64,000 nucleotides of DNA from positions 2,976,001-3,040,000 of the forward strand of contig NZ_CP042437.1 of assembly GCF_007971525.1 (NCBI RefSeq), read 5' to 3'. Numbering within the stretch: position 1 is the first letter of the stretch; each line of letters opens with the position of its first letter. This document shows positions 34,997 to 42,302 of the stretch, one piece after another. This DNA is from Mucilaginibacter ginsenosidivorax (GTDB lineage: Bacteria; Bacteroidota; Bacteroidia; Sphingobacteriales; Sphingobacteriaceae). The notes beneath the pieces were generated by a model. That model ran no database searches, was not told the DNA's origin, and saw nothing but the letters and a program-made list of their open reading frames with translations. The translations under genes were made by a program, and so were the position numbers.

Positions 34997-35007
34997 CAGC
35001 GTTTGCG
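34991..35007. promoter_or_regulatory. Palindrome overlapping the Dar promoter, possible operator
   Basis: CGCAAAC-agc-GTTTGCG is a perfect 7-bp inverted repeat with a 3-bp centre. The left arm contains the -33 TTTG of the minus-strand promoter, the usual position for a repressor or activator site. It is also within the divergent gap shared with the plus-strand operon at 35268. Confidence 0.5.
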
Positions 35008-35267
35008 CATTATCAATAAAGCATAAGCGCAACCGTTTTTGCTTCATTTAGTTTTATTTTTTTTAAATAACCTAAACCAAGATATCCTGATGTAGGATGT
35101 TTTTTACCGGCAATGGTTTAACTATGCCCAATTAATAGCGGTTGCACCATTAAAATTCGATTTTCTTTCGCTTACTTTGGGGTTTGAATTTTTTTCGGAA
35201 ATTTAATAGCGAAATAATACACTATCTTTCATACCATAAACAATGAAATTAATTAACAGCAACTTAC
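35008..35267. other. Remaining divergent intergenic DNA
   Basis: AT-rich, no gene seen. It must hold the promoter of the 35268-38754 operon. TATCTTTC at 35223-35230 resembles a -7 element (7 of 8) but no TTTG lies at the right distance, so I leave it unassigned. Confidence 0.35.
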
Positions 35268-36083
35268 ATGGATAAAACTAAACAGTTTGCTGGTTCATGG
35301 GCTGTAATTTTAGGAGGATCGGGCGGCTTCGGGTTTGGGGCTTTGCAAAAGCTTGCCGCGCATGGCATGAACGTAGCGGTTTTGTACCGTGAAACCTCCA
35401 TTACCGAAAAACCACTCAAAATAAAACTTAGCCAGATTGCTGAAACAAACGGTATAACCATACTGCCGTTTAATATAAACGCGCTTGAACAAACCGGGCG
35501 CGATTTATTTTTAAAACAATTTACCGAAGTTGCTGTACATAAACATTGTGTTAAGTTATTACTGCATTCAATAGCCCGGGGCAATTTAAAACCGCTGGCT
35601 GCCGAATCGGGAAACGCCGACAGTACCACTGTTCTTTCAACTGATGATATACAGGCCACCAGCTATGCCATGGCTAATAGTTTGCTCGACTGGACAAGAC
35701 TATTGTTAAGCGCAGGACTTTTTAACGCCGATGCGCGTATTATAGGCCTTACCAGCGATGGGGCGCATAAATATTGGGAAAGTTACGCAGCGGTATCTAT
35801 TGCAAAGGCATCGTTAGAAAGCCTTGCAAAATACATGGCAGTTGAATTTAGCAACTTTGGGATAAAAACTAATTTAATACAGGCAGGGGTTACCGAAACG
35901 GCATCGTTAAAAAGAATACCGGGCAGCGATAAATTAATTGACCTGGCCACGGCAAACAATCCTATGGGCCGGTTAACAAAGCCTGCAGATGTTGCAAACG
36001 TAATATATATGCTTTGTACCGACGAAGCCTTCTGGATAAATGGTGCATTGATTCATGTTGACGGTGGCGAACATTGTTTGTAA
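35268..36083 (+). CDS. Enoyl-ACP reductase-like SDR (FabI/FabL type)
   Basis: 271 residues. The N-terminal LGGSGGFGFGA nucleotide loop is followed by the catalytic pattern Y-x6-K (YAAVSIAK), which is the enoyl-reductase spacing, not the Y-x3-K of ketoreductases. The C-terminal IQAGVTETASLKRIPG segment resembles the FabI substrate-binding loop. It would reduce 2-enoyl-ACP to saturated acyl-ACP with NAD(P)H. A polyene pathway needs no enoyl reductase, so this gene points to saturated chain synthesis for the resorcinol alkyl group. First gene of a tight plus-strand operon. Confidence 0.82.
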   Translation: MDKTKQFAGSWAVILGGSGGFGFGALQKLAAHGMNVAVLYRETSITEKPLKIKLSQIAETNGITILPFNINALEQTGRDLFLKQFTEVAVHKHCVKLLLHSIARGNLKPLAAESGNADSTTVLSTDDIQATSYAMANSLLDWTRLLLSAGLFNADARIIGLTSDGAHKYWESYAAVSIAKASLESLAKYMAVEFSNFGIKTNLIQAGVTETASLKRIPGSDKLIDLATANNPMGRLTKPADVANVIYMLCTDEAFWINGALIHVDGGEHCL

Positions 36084-36103
36084 CTATATTGATTTTTAGA
36101 AAC

Positions 36104-36562
36104 ATGAATAACCATATACTTAATCATTTACCATACAAATCTACCTTCCGCTTTATTGATAACATTACATCATTAAATGAAAACGGGGTTACCGGCGATT
36201 TTACGCTGAAACAGGATGCCTTTTTTTATGAAGATCATTTTGAAGGAAACCCGGTTACGCCAGGCGTTATCATTACCGAAATTATGGCCCAGATAGGTTT
36301 GGTTGTGCTGGGTATATTTTTAATTATGAAAGAGCCCGGTAATGATTTTACCAGCGATACATCGCTTTACCCGGTACTTACCTCAACTGACGTTTCTTTT
36401 TATAAAATGGTTTTACCCGGCCAAAAGGTTACGGTTATTTCGCAAAAACAATATTTCCGTTTCGGCAAGTTGAAATGCGTAGTCGAGATGCTGAACAGCG
36501 AGAAGGAAATTGTTGCCAGGGGCACATTTGCAGGTATTATTAAACATATTGACTTAAAATGA
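36104..36562 (+). CDS. 3-hydroxyacyl-ACP dehydratase (FabZ-like)
   Basis: 152 residues from ATG 36104; an earlier TTG start would overlap the enoyl reductase. The full FabZ catalytic pair is present: His45 in DHFEGNPVTPGV and Glu59 in ITEIMAQ, exactly 14 residues apart. The N-terminus LPYKSTFRFIDNI matches the FabZ LPHRYPFLLVDRV region. Unlike the two split-site dehydratases in the left arm this should be active alone. Stop overlaps the KS start (ATGA). Confidence 0.86.
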   Translation: MNNHILNHLPYKSTFRFIDNITSLNENGVTGDFTLKQDAFFYEDHFEGNPVTPGVIITEIMAQIGLVVLGIFLIMKEPGNDFTSDTSLYPVLTSTDVSFYKMVLPGQKVTVISQKQYFRFGKLKCVVEMLNSEKEIVARGTFAGIIKHIDLK

Positions 36563-37860
36563 GCAGGCGCGTTGTTGTTACAGGTATGGGCGTGGTATCG
36601 CCAAACGGCATCGGTATCAGCACGTTCCTTGATGCCATACAAAATGGCGTGTCGGGCATTAAATTTCAGCCGTTGTATGAGGAGTTGAAATTTAGCTGCC
36701 ATGTTGCGGGCAAGCCCGATTTTGTACTGGAAGATCTTAAAACCAAAAACTACATATCTGAAGTGGTTTTTCACGGCCTTAAAGGCACCAATATTGGTTA
36801 TGGCCTTATGGCTGCGCTTGACGCCTGGGCTGATGCCGGGCTGGAATATGATACCGACGAAACCCGTTGGGAAACCGGCTGTATTTTTGGCAACAGCGTA
36901 TCTGATACCGAGGCCATGAAAAACGTAATTACCCGCGTTGACAACAAAGAAGCCAAAAAATTAGGCTCGCGTGTGGTGGAACAAGCCATGAACAGCGGGG
37001 TTACCTCCTATGTATCGGGTCGTTTAGGTCTTGGTAATAAAGTAATTACCAATTCGGCGGCTTGCGCTACCGGCACACAGGCTATTTTAATGGGCTACGA
37101 AACCATTAAAGATGGCTACGCCAAACGAATGTTAGTTGGCAGCAGCGAATATGTTGACACCTATGTATTTGGCTCGTTTGATTCTATGCGTGTGTTATCC
37201 CGTAAATATAATGATCAGCCCGAAAAGGCATCAAGGCCAATGAGTATAACAGCGGGTGGCTTTGTGCCGGGCTCTGGTTCGGCCGCTTTGGTTTTAGAAG
37301 ACCTGGAATTTGCTTTGGCCAGGGGGGCAAAAATTTACGCCGAGGTATTAGGCGGTTCAACCAACAGCGGCGGCCAGCGGATGGGCGGCTCCATGACGGC
37401 GGCTAACCCGCAGGGCGTTATCAAATGCATTGAAGATTCAATAGCTAATTCAAAAATAAGCGCTAACGATATTGACCTGATTAGCGGCCACCTTACTGCA
37501 ACCAATGCCGATATGCAGGAAATTCAAAACTGGTGCAAAGCGCTTGGCCGCGGCGGTGATGATTTTCCGCTGATGAATTCGCTTAAATCGATGATTGGCC
37601 ATTGCCTGAGCGCGGCAGGATCTATCGAAGCTGTGGCATCAATATTGCAAATGGAACACGGGTTTGTTCATCCTAATATAAACCTGGACGATCCGAATCC
37701 CGAAATAGGCAACTACATCAATTTAAACCGTTTGCCTGTTTCGATAGTCAAAAAAGACATTAATATTGTTGCTAAAGCCAATTTTGGCTTCGGCGACGTT
37801 AATTCCTGCTTAATATTTTCTAAATTTAACCCTAATGACACGACAAGAGATTTTAATTGA
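36559..37860 (+). CDS. Beta-ketoacyl-ACP synthase (FabB/FabF-like KS) of the saturated-chain module
   Basis: 433 residues with Cys169 (SAACATGT), His311 (SGHLTATN) and His348 (MIGHCLSAAG). The first His motif reads SGHLTAT in place of the usual AHGTST, a change shared with the ApeR/FabB-like branch. Overlaps the dehydratase by 4 bp upstream and the ACP by 26 bp downstream, so stoichiometric expression with both is expected. Likely elongates the acyl-ACP that feeds DarB. Confidence 0.88.
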   Translation: MSRRVVVTGMGVVSPNGIGISTFLDAIQNGVSGIKFQPLYEELKFSCHVAGKPDFVLEDLKTKNYISEVVFHGLKGTNIGYGLMAALDAWADAGLEYDTDETRWETGCIFGNSVSDTEAMKNVITRVDNKEAKKLGSRVVEQAMNSGVTSYVSGRLGLGNKVITNSAACATGTQAILMGYETIKDGYAKRMLVGSSEYVDTYVFGSFDSMRVLSRKYNDQPEKASRPMSITAGGFVPGSGSAALVLEDLEFALARGAKIYAEVLGGSTNSGGQRMGGSMTAANPQGVIKCIEDSIANSKISANDIDLISGHLTATNADMQEIQNWCKALGRGGDDFPLMNSLKSMIGHCLSAAGSIEAVASILQMEHGFVHPNINLDDPNPEIGNYINLNRLPVSIVKKDINIVAKANFGFGDVNSCLIFSKFNPNDTTRDFN

Positions 37861-38092
37861 ACTAAAAAAAGTTTTATCGCCATATACCCTTGATAAAGAA
37901 GCCCTGGCCACAATAGATGAAAACACCGACCTTATTAAGGACTTGAAAATCAATTCGGCCAATCTTGTTGATATCATTATTGATGCAGAAACCAAATACA
38001 ATATCGAGATAGACTACGATGCTGCGGATAAAATGGTTAATGTGGGTGGCTGTATTGATGTAATTGAAGAAAAGACCAACCAGCAAACATGA
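37835..38092 (+). CDS. Acyl carrier protein, DarC-like
   Basis: 85 residues. The phosphopantetheine serine is in the unusual context LKINSANLVDI instead of DSL/DSI, which sets it apart from the four other ACPs in the window. The gene overlaps KS by 26 bp and the Sfp-like transferase by 4 bp (ATGA). In Dar systems a dedicated ACP (DarC) brings a beta-ketoacyl chain to DarB; position and divergence fit that role. Confidence 0.82.
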   Translation: MTRQEILIELKKVLSPYTLDKEALATIDENTDLIKDLKINSANLVDIIIDAETKYNIEIDYDAADKMVNVGGCIDVIEEKTNQQT

Positions 38093-38754
38093 TCATAAGT
38101 GCCGGTAATGATATTGTAGACCTCCAGGCTATCGACACTAAGCGAACAAGCGAACCAAGGTTTTACACCAAATTCATTACCGGCCCCGAAACTCAATTAC
38201 ACAGCCAGCCCCAATTGGCTGGTATGCCTATTGAGTGTTTTGTATGGCTTTTGTGGTCGGTTAAAGAGTCTGTTTATAAATTTGCACAAAGGCATAATCC
38301 CGATCTTGTTTTTTCCCCTTCGAAAATTGTTGTCGAACATATTGCCTCCACTTTAAGTATAGCCCGCACTACAAAAGGGCCAATTGAATTCCAAGGGTTT
38401 GATGATCAGTCTTGCTATAATAGCACCATTGCTTTTAACCAACATACATTTTATTCCCGATCGGTAATTACCAGCGGTTTTATTGTAACAGTTGTTAATA
38501 ACAGCGATAATTTCGAAAAAATATACTGGGGTGTTAAGCCGATTGATAATAGCAATCCCGCATATCAATCAATAAAAGTACGGGAATTCATCTTAAAAAA
38601 ACTCGGTACTTTTTTTGAGTCCGACCAGCTGAATATCATCAAATCGCCGTCCGGCTGCCCAATTTTGTGTGACGGATTGAACGAAATAACGGTGCCCGTT
38701 TCATTGGCTCATCATGGCCAATACGTGGCTTATGCTTTCCTCTTCGGCGGGTAA
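38089..38754 (+). CDS. Sfp-like 4'-phosphopantetheinyl transferase
   Basis: 221 residues, the length of two-domain Sfp/AcpT enzymes. GNDIVDLQ (residues 6-13) and WSVKESVYKF (56-65, Lys59 and Glu60) are the two signature motifs. It is the last gene of the module and overlaps the ACP, so it probably modifies that unusual ACP, which the AcpS at 11371 might not accept. The C-terminal VSLAHHGQYVAYAF fits the family. Confidence 0.85.
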   Translation: MIISAGNDIVDLQAIDTKRTSEPRFYTKFITGPETQLHSQPQLAGMPIECFVWLLWSVKESVYKFAQRHNPDLVFSPSKIVVEHIASTLSIARTTKGPIEFQGFDDQSCYNSTIAFNQHTFYSRSVITSGFIVTVVNNSDNFEKIYWGVKPIDNSNPAYQSIKVREFILKKLGTFFESDQLNIIKSPSGCPILCDGLNEITVPVSLAHHGQYVAYAFLFGG

Positions 38755-38908
38755 CAGCGCCATCCTTATTCGCTGTACCAAAATTTTTCAAATAACTTCC
38801 TGGTGAACAAATTTTAATATGTAAAATTGTTTCAAATTACCGGATTCTTTTTTGCGAAAAGCCAACGTTTCCTGCCCGTTGCACGTAAAAACGACAACAA
38901 TATCCAAT

Positions 38909-39775
38909 ATGAGCCTACGGAAAAAATTATTGCTGCTATTAGCTATCTTTTTTACGATAGCTGTTGGATATTACATGAACCGCCGGTATTATTTAGAGAA
39001 AAGGTATAGTTCGATACCCGAAAAGCGACACAAAAACGATGTATTAAGAATTGGAATAATAGGCGATAGCTGGGCAAGCGGCTACTCGCTGGATTCTATC
39101 CTGAGCGACGAATTTTTAAAGAGAGGCATCAAAACAGAGATCATTTCGTTTGGTGAGCCCGAGGCAAAAACTAAAGATATTTACGACAATCTGTATGCCG
39201 CACCGGGCAATCCCTATTCAAGTGCCGAAATTTTGCACCACAACCTTGATTATTGCTTAATACTGGCAGGCACAAGTGACGCTGCAGGAGAAATGGGCGC
39301 CAAATTTTACGCCTACTATTGTTCTTTGATAATTGGCGATTTACTTAAAGATCATATTGAGCCCGTTTTTGTAACCATGCCCGATTTTGGTTTTAAAGAA
39401 GTTACCGATAGCCTGGGGGTTTTAAAAAAGGTAAGGAACGAGGTAGCTTCGATAATGATTGACAACGGCAGCACCGGCAGCCTGGATGATTACCGCAAAC
39501 AGGTAAACGAGGTTTTAAAAGACACGCACCTGCAGGATTCGACCATCGTAGTACCTTTTAGCCTGGTATGCGACAACTATCATACGCACAAAATATTATA
39601 CCGCAACAACAGTCACCTGTCAACCGCCGGCAAGCAAAAAATGGGCCGGATAATAGTGCAGTATATTATAAACAGGATGCAAAAAAGAAATTCGGGCCCC
39701 AGGCCGAATATACCGGAAAGCCGCAATATTGCAAGCTCGACACCCTTAATGGCAACACCACGCTCAGGCGGATAA
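38909..39775 (+). CDS. SGNH-hydrolase-like protein, membrane anchored
   Basis: 288 residues from ATG 38909, which directly precedes a hydrophobic anchor (LLLLLAIFFTIAVGYYM). The nucleophile block reads GIIGDSWASGYSLDS and the C-terminal catalytic region NNSHLSTAGKQKMG contains the expected His (D-x-x-H position is N-x-H here). Family members are esterases or O-acetyl hydrolases acting outside the cytoplasm. It follows the pigment cluster by 155 bp and may be separate from it. The last residues overlap the convergent gene by 12 bp. Confidence 0.75.
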   Translation: MSLRKKLLLLLAIFFTIAVGYYMNRRYYLEKRYSSIPEKRHKNDVLRIGIIGDSWASGYSLDSILSDEFLKRGIKTEIISFGEPEAKTKDIYDNLYAAPGNPYSSAEILHHNLDYCLILAGTSDAAGEMGAKFYAYYCSLIIGDLLKDHIEPVFVTMPDFGFKEVTDSLGVLKKVRNEVASIMIDNGSTGSLDDYRKQVNEVLKDTHLQDSTIVVPFSLVCDNYHTHKILYRNNSHLSTAGKQKMGRIIVQYIINRMQKRNSGPRPNIPESRNIASSTPLMATPRSGG

Positions 39776-40252
39776 TGCCTCTATCTTTTTGATATCGCGA
39801 TAGCAGATGTATAGCGGTATAAATCCAAAAATGCCAAAACAACAATCGATGCACCGCCAGTAAACCGGGATGCCGCGTATAGGGCCTGCAATAAAAGCCA
39901 GCGGGAAAACCATAACACATGCTATCATTCCAAACTGAATTATCCAGATATTTTTCACCGGATTGTGCAGTGGGCCAATAAAAGCAGTGGCTATAACCAG
40001 GTGCCCAAATGCCAGCCAATCGGTTCCATAACTCAGGTAGGGATAGTTTTGATTGGTTGTTTTTACTGCCAGGTAAACCTGTGCTATCCAATGATGCATA
40101 AAATCCGGGGATATAGTTACATTGGCCAGGTAAGCCAGTTCTGTTTCAATTGGAAATGCGGTTATCCCGCTTAATACCAGACCTATAATAAATACAATAA
40201 TCCAGGTTTTTACTTTTTTGCGCAGTTGAGGTTCGGTTTGCATAATGGGCAT
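39764..40252 (-). CDS. Integral membrane protein of unknown function
   Basis: 162 residues with four hydrophobic helices (about 17-37, 76-95, 103-125, 133-150). Aromatic-rich loops, a CC pair in the third loop; no recognised motif. Convergent with the SGNH gene and divergent from the fluoride antiporter. Its role cannot be inferred from context. Confidence 0.68.
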   Translation of the reverse strand: MPIMQTEPQLRKKVKTWIIVFIIGLVLSGITAFPIETELAYLANVTISPDFMHHWIAQVYLAVKTTNQNYPYLSYGTDWLAFGHLVIATAFIGPLHNPVKNIWIIQFGMIACVMVFPLAFIAGPIRGIPVYWRCIDCCFGIFGFIPLYICYRDIKKIEALSA

Positions 40253-40373
40253 GAATTTATTTTTAAATAAAAGAAAATCACCAAGCGATTAATTAAACAA
40301 ATAAAAAGTACTTTGATATACAAAGTTAGTTAAATTAATCTAAAATCTACCTCCGTTTTAAATGCTTTGTGAT

Positions 40374-40381
40374 TATATTTG
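40374..40381 (+). promoter_or_regulatory. Candidate -7 promoter element before the fluoride riboswitch
   Basis: TATATTTG matches TAnnTTTG exactly and ends 5 bp before the riboswitch, where transcription should begin. The -33 position (40351-40354, CTCC) does not match, so the promoter is weak or activator dependent. Confidence 0.5.
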
Positions 40382-40386
40382 TTTCA

Positions 40387-40440
40387 AAGGAAATGGTGTC
40401 TTCCTACTCAACCGCCCTAAAAAGCTGATGGCGCCTGCTT
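40387..40440 (+). promoter_or_regulatory. Fluoride riboswitch (crcB motif)
   Basis: The segment matches the crcB aptamer core: a GGAA/TTCC stem (P1) containing ATGGTGTC, the AACCGCC strand and the conserved GCTGATGGCGCCT. GGTGTC (40395-40400) can pair with GGCGCC (40430-40435) through two wobble pairs, as AGGC pairs with GCCU in the T. petrophila structure. It lies upstream of a CLC-F-type antiporter, the classical target. Fluoride binding should turn expression on. The 220-nt stretch to the gene start contains possible expression-platform hairpins. Confidence 0.85.
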
Positions 40441-40449
40441 TAATTAACC

Positions 40450-40479
40450 CGTGGAGTAATATTCCGCGCTAATTTTTTG
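40450..40479 (+). terminator. Possible riboswitch expression-platform terminator
   Basis: CGTGGAG (40450-40456) and TTCCGCG (40462-40468) form a 7-bp stem with two wobble pairs and a TAATA loop, followed by CTAATTTTTTG. It starts 10 nt after the aptamer. A second hairpin, CAACACC/GGTGTTG (40584-40605), lies closer to the gene. Confidence 0.4.
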
Positions 40480-40662
40480 CAGGTGAAAAAATTTCCGATC
40501 AAACCCATTTCAAAAACATACCATTGCCCGGCTCGGTCGGGATTCCCTTTCTGTTACTTATTAGCATATCAAACAGTAAGCACCAACACCGCTTTTATGG
40601 TGTTGATTTGCTGTATCGTTTACAATCCATCAATTTTAAAACTAAATTAGCGTCGCCATAAG

Positions 40663-42036
40663 ATGAACGATAACATTTTTACGTCCGATTTTTTTTCGAT
40701 AGTGAAAAACCTGCTCAGGTGGACACTGCTCATCATCCCTATTGCCATAGCTATAGGCAGCATGGTGGCCCTGTTTTTATGGCTGCTTAGCTGGGCTACG
40801 CACTTCAGGTTTGCCCACACCTACCTTTTATATTTACTGCCCCTTGCCGGGGTGGCTATCCATTTTATATACAAACTCGCGGGCAAACCGTCAGAAAAGG
40901 GGAACAACCTGATTATCGACGAGATCCATCAGCCCGATTGCGGCGTACCCAAACGGATGGCACCGGTGGTATTGCTTACCACGGTGATTACCCATTTATT
41001 TGGCGGATCGGCCGGGCGCGAGGGCACGGCGGTTCAAATTGGCGGCAGCATAGCGCAGGCCTTTGGCAAATGGTTTAAACTAAACCCTGCCGATACCCGC
41101 ACTATACTTATTGCAGGCATAGCTGCGGGTTTTGGCGCTGTATTTGGCACCCCTGTTACCGGGGCCATATTTGCAATGGAAGTTTTAACCATTGGGCGCA
41201 TACAGTACAATGCCCTGCTGCCCTGCCTGATGGCCAGCATAATCGGTGATGTTACCGTAGCCACCTGGGGCGTTCACCATACAGCTTATCATATTGATGT
41301 GTTTGCAAGCGTGCCGCATTGGTATGCAGCTTACACGGCCTTTGATTTTTTACTGCTTGGCAAAATCATTTTAGCGTCGGTAGCTTTCGGCCTGGCCAGT
41401 TACCTGTTTGCTTACCTGGTACACGGGTTAAAATCTTTTTTTGCAGCCATTGTACCAGAACCCTGGCTTACCCCAGTGCTTGGCGGCTTAATTATCATTG
41501 GGCTTACCGCTCTTTTGGGCAAGCCTGACTACCTGGGCCTTGGTATCGACGCTGAACATGCCGGGGCAATTACCATACCATCGGCATTTAATGCCGGCGG
41601 CGCCGATACCTGGAGCTGGCTTTGGAAAACCATTTATACCACCGTTACCCTCTCAAGCGGCTTTAAAGGCGGCGAGGTAACGCCATTGTTCTACATTGGG
41701 GCAACTTTGGGCAACACACTATCTGTTTTGATGGATGCCCCGGTCGGCCTTTTTGCCGCGCTTGGCTTTATTGCGGTATTTGCAGGTGCAACCAATACCC
41801 CGCTGGCCTGTACTTTTATGGGGATTGAGCTTTTTGGCAGCCAATATGCAGTGTTTTTTGCGGTGGCTTGTTTTACAGCCTATTTTTTTAGCGGGCACTC
41901 GGGCATTTACGGTTCGCAACGCATTGGTATTGCCAAAACACAAGGCCGCTATGCCGATGCCGCAACACTGGCCGAGGCAGATAAGCGCAGGAGGGGATAC
42001 ATGCGGCAGAAACTGGCAAAGTATAGGTTAAAATAA
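40663..42036 (+). CDS. CLC-F-type fluoride/H+ antiporter
   Basis: 457 residues, CLC channel/transporter fold with many membrane helices. It differs from chloride CLCs: where they have GSGIP it has GNNLI (80-84), it has RMAP (98-101) with Met99, and GREGTAVQIGG with the gating Glu120. GNNLI/GREGT and a Met near the ion site are marks of the fluoride-exporting CLC-F subfamily. The FKGGEVTPLFYIGATLGN segment replaces GxFxP. The upstream fluoride riboswitch independently supports fluoride as substrate. It exports F- in exchange for H+. Confidence 0.88.
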   Translation: MNDNIFTSDFFSIVKNLLRWTLLIIPIAIAIGSMVALFLWLLSWATHFRFAHTYLLYLLPLAGVAIHFIYKLAGKPSEKGNNLIIDEIHQPDCGVPKRMAPVVLLTTVITHLFGGSAGREGTAVQIGGSIAQAFGKWFKLNPADTRTILIAGIAAGFGAVFGTPVTGAIFAMEVLTIGRIQYNALLPCLMASIIGDVTVATWGVHHTAYHIDVFASVPHWYAAYTAFDFLLLGKIILASVAFGLASYLFAYLVHGLKSFFAAIVPEPWLTPVLGGLIIIGLTALLGKPDYLGLGIDAEHAGAITIPSAFNAGGADTWSWLWKTIYTTVTLSSGFKGGEVTPLFYIGATLGNTLSVLMDAPVGLFAALGFIAVFAGATNTPLACTFMGIELFGSQYAVFFAVACFTAYFFSGHSGIYGSQRIGIAKTQGRYADAATLAEADKRRRGYMRQKLAKYRLK

Positions 42037-42109
42037 AAGACTATTATGCTGAGTGGTAAAATTTCGTGAAATTCTGAAGAGGGAATGACATCGTAAAAAG
42101 GACTGCCAT

Positions 42110-42163
42110 GGTGAGCTTGGCGAATCACAGCGGGCAAGGGCCCTTCGACAGGCTCAGGGTGAC
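42110..42163. repeat. Short palindromic dispersed repeat
   Basis: GGTGAGCTTGGCGAA (42110-42124) pairs with TTCGACAGGCTCAGG (42144-42158) around a C/G-rich loop, ending GGTGAC. A third intergenic repeat type in the window. It lies in the 266-bp gap between two convergent genes (CLC-F and OstA-like), which otherwise holds nothing I recognise. Confidence 0.6.
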
Positions 42164-42302
42164 GGGCACACGCACCCCGAAAAAATATGTCATGGGTATG
42201 AAAATCCCAGCCTTACAAAGTTTTAAAAAACTTAGTAGGGCTTTCCTGGCGTGTTATTTCGCTTTGAATTTCGTCGTCCGGCATAACAATATTGTTATCC
42301 CA

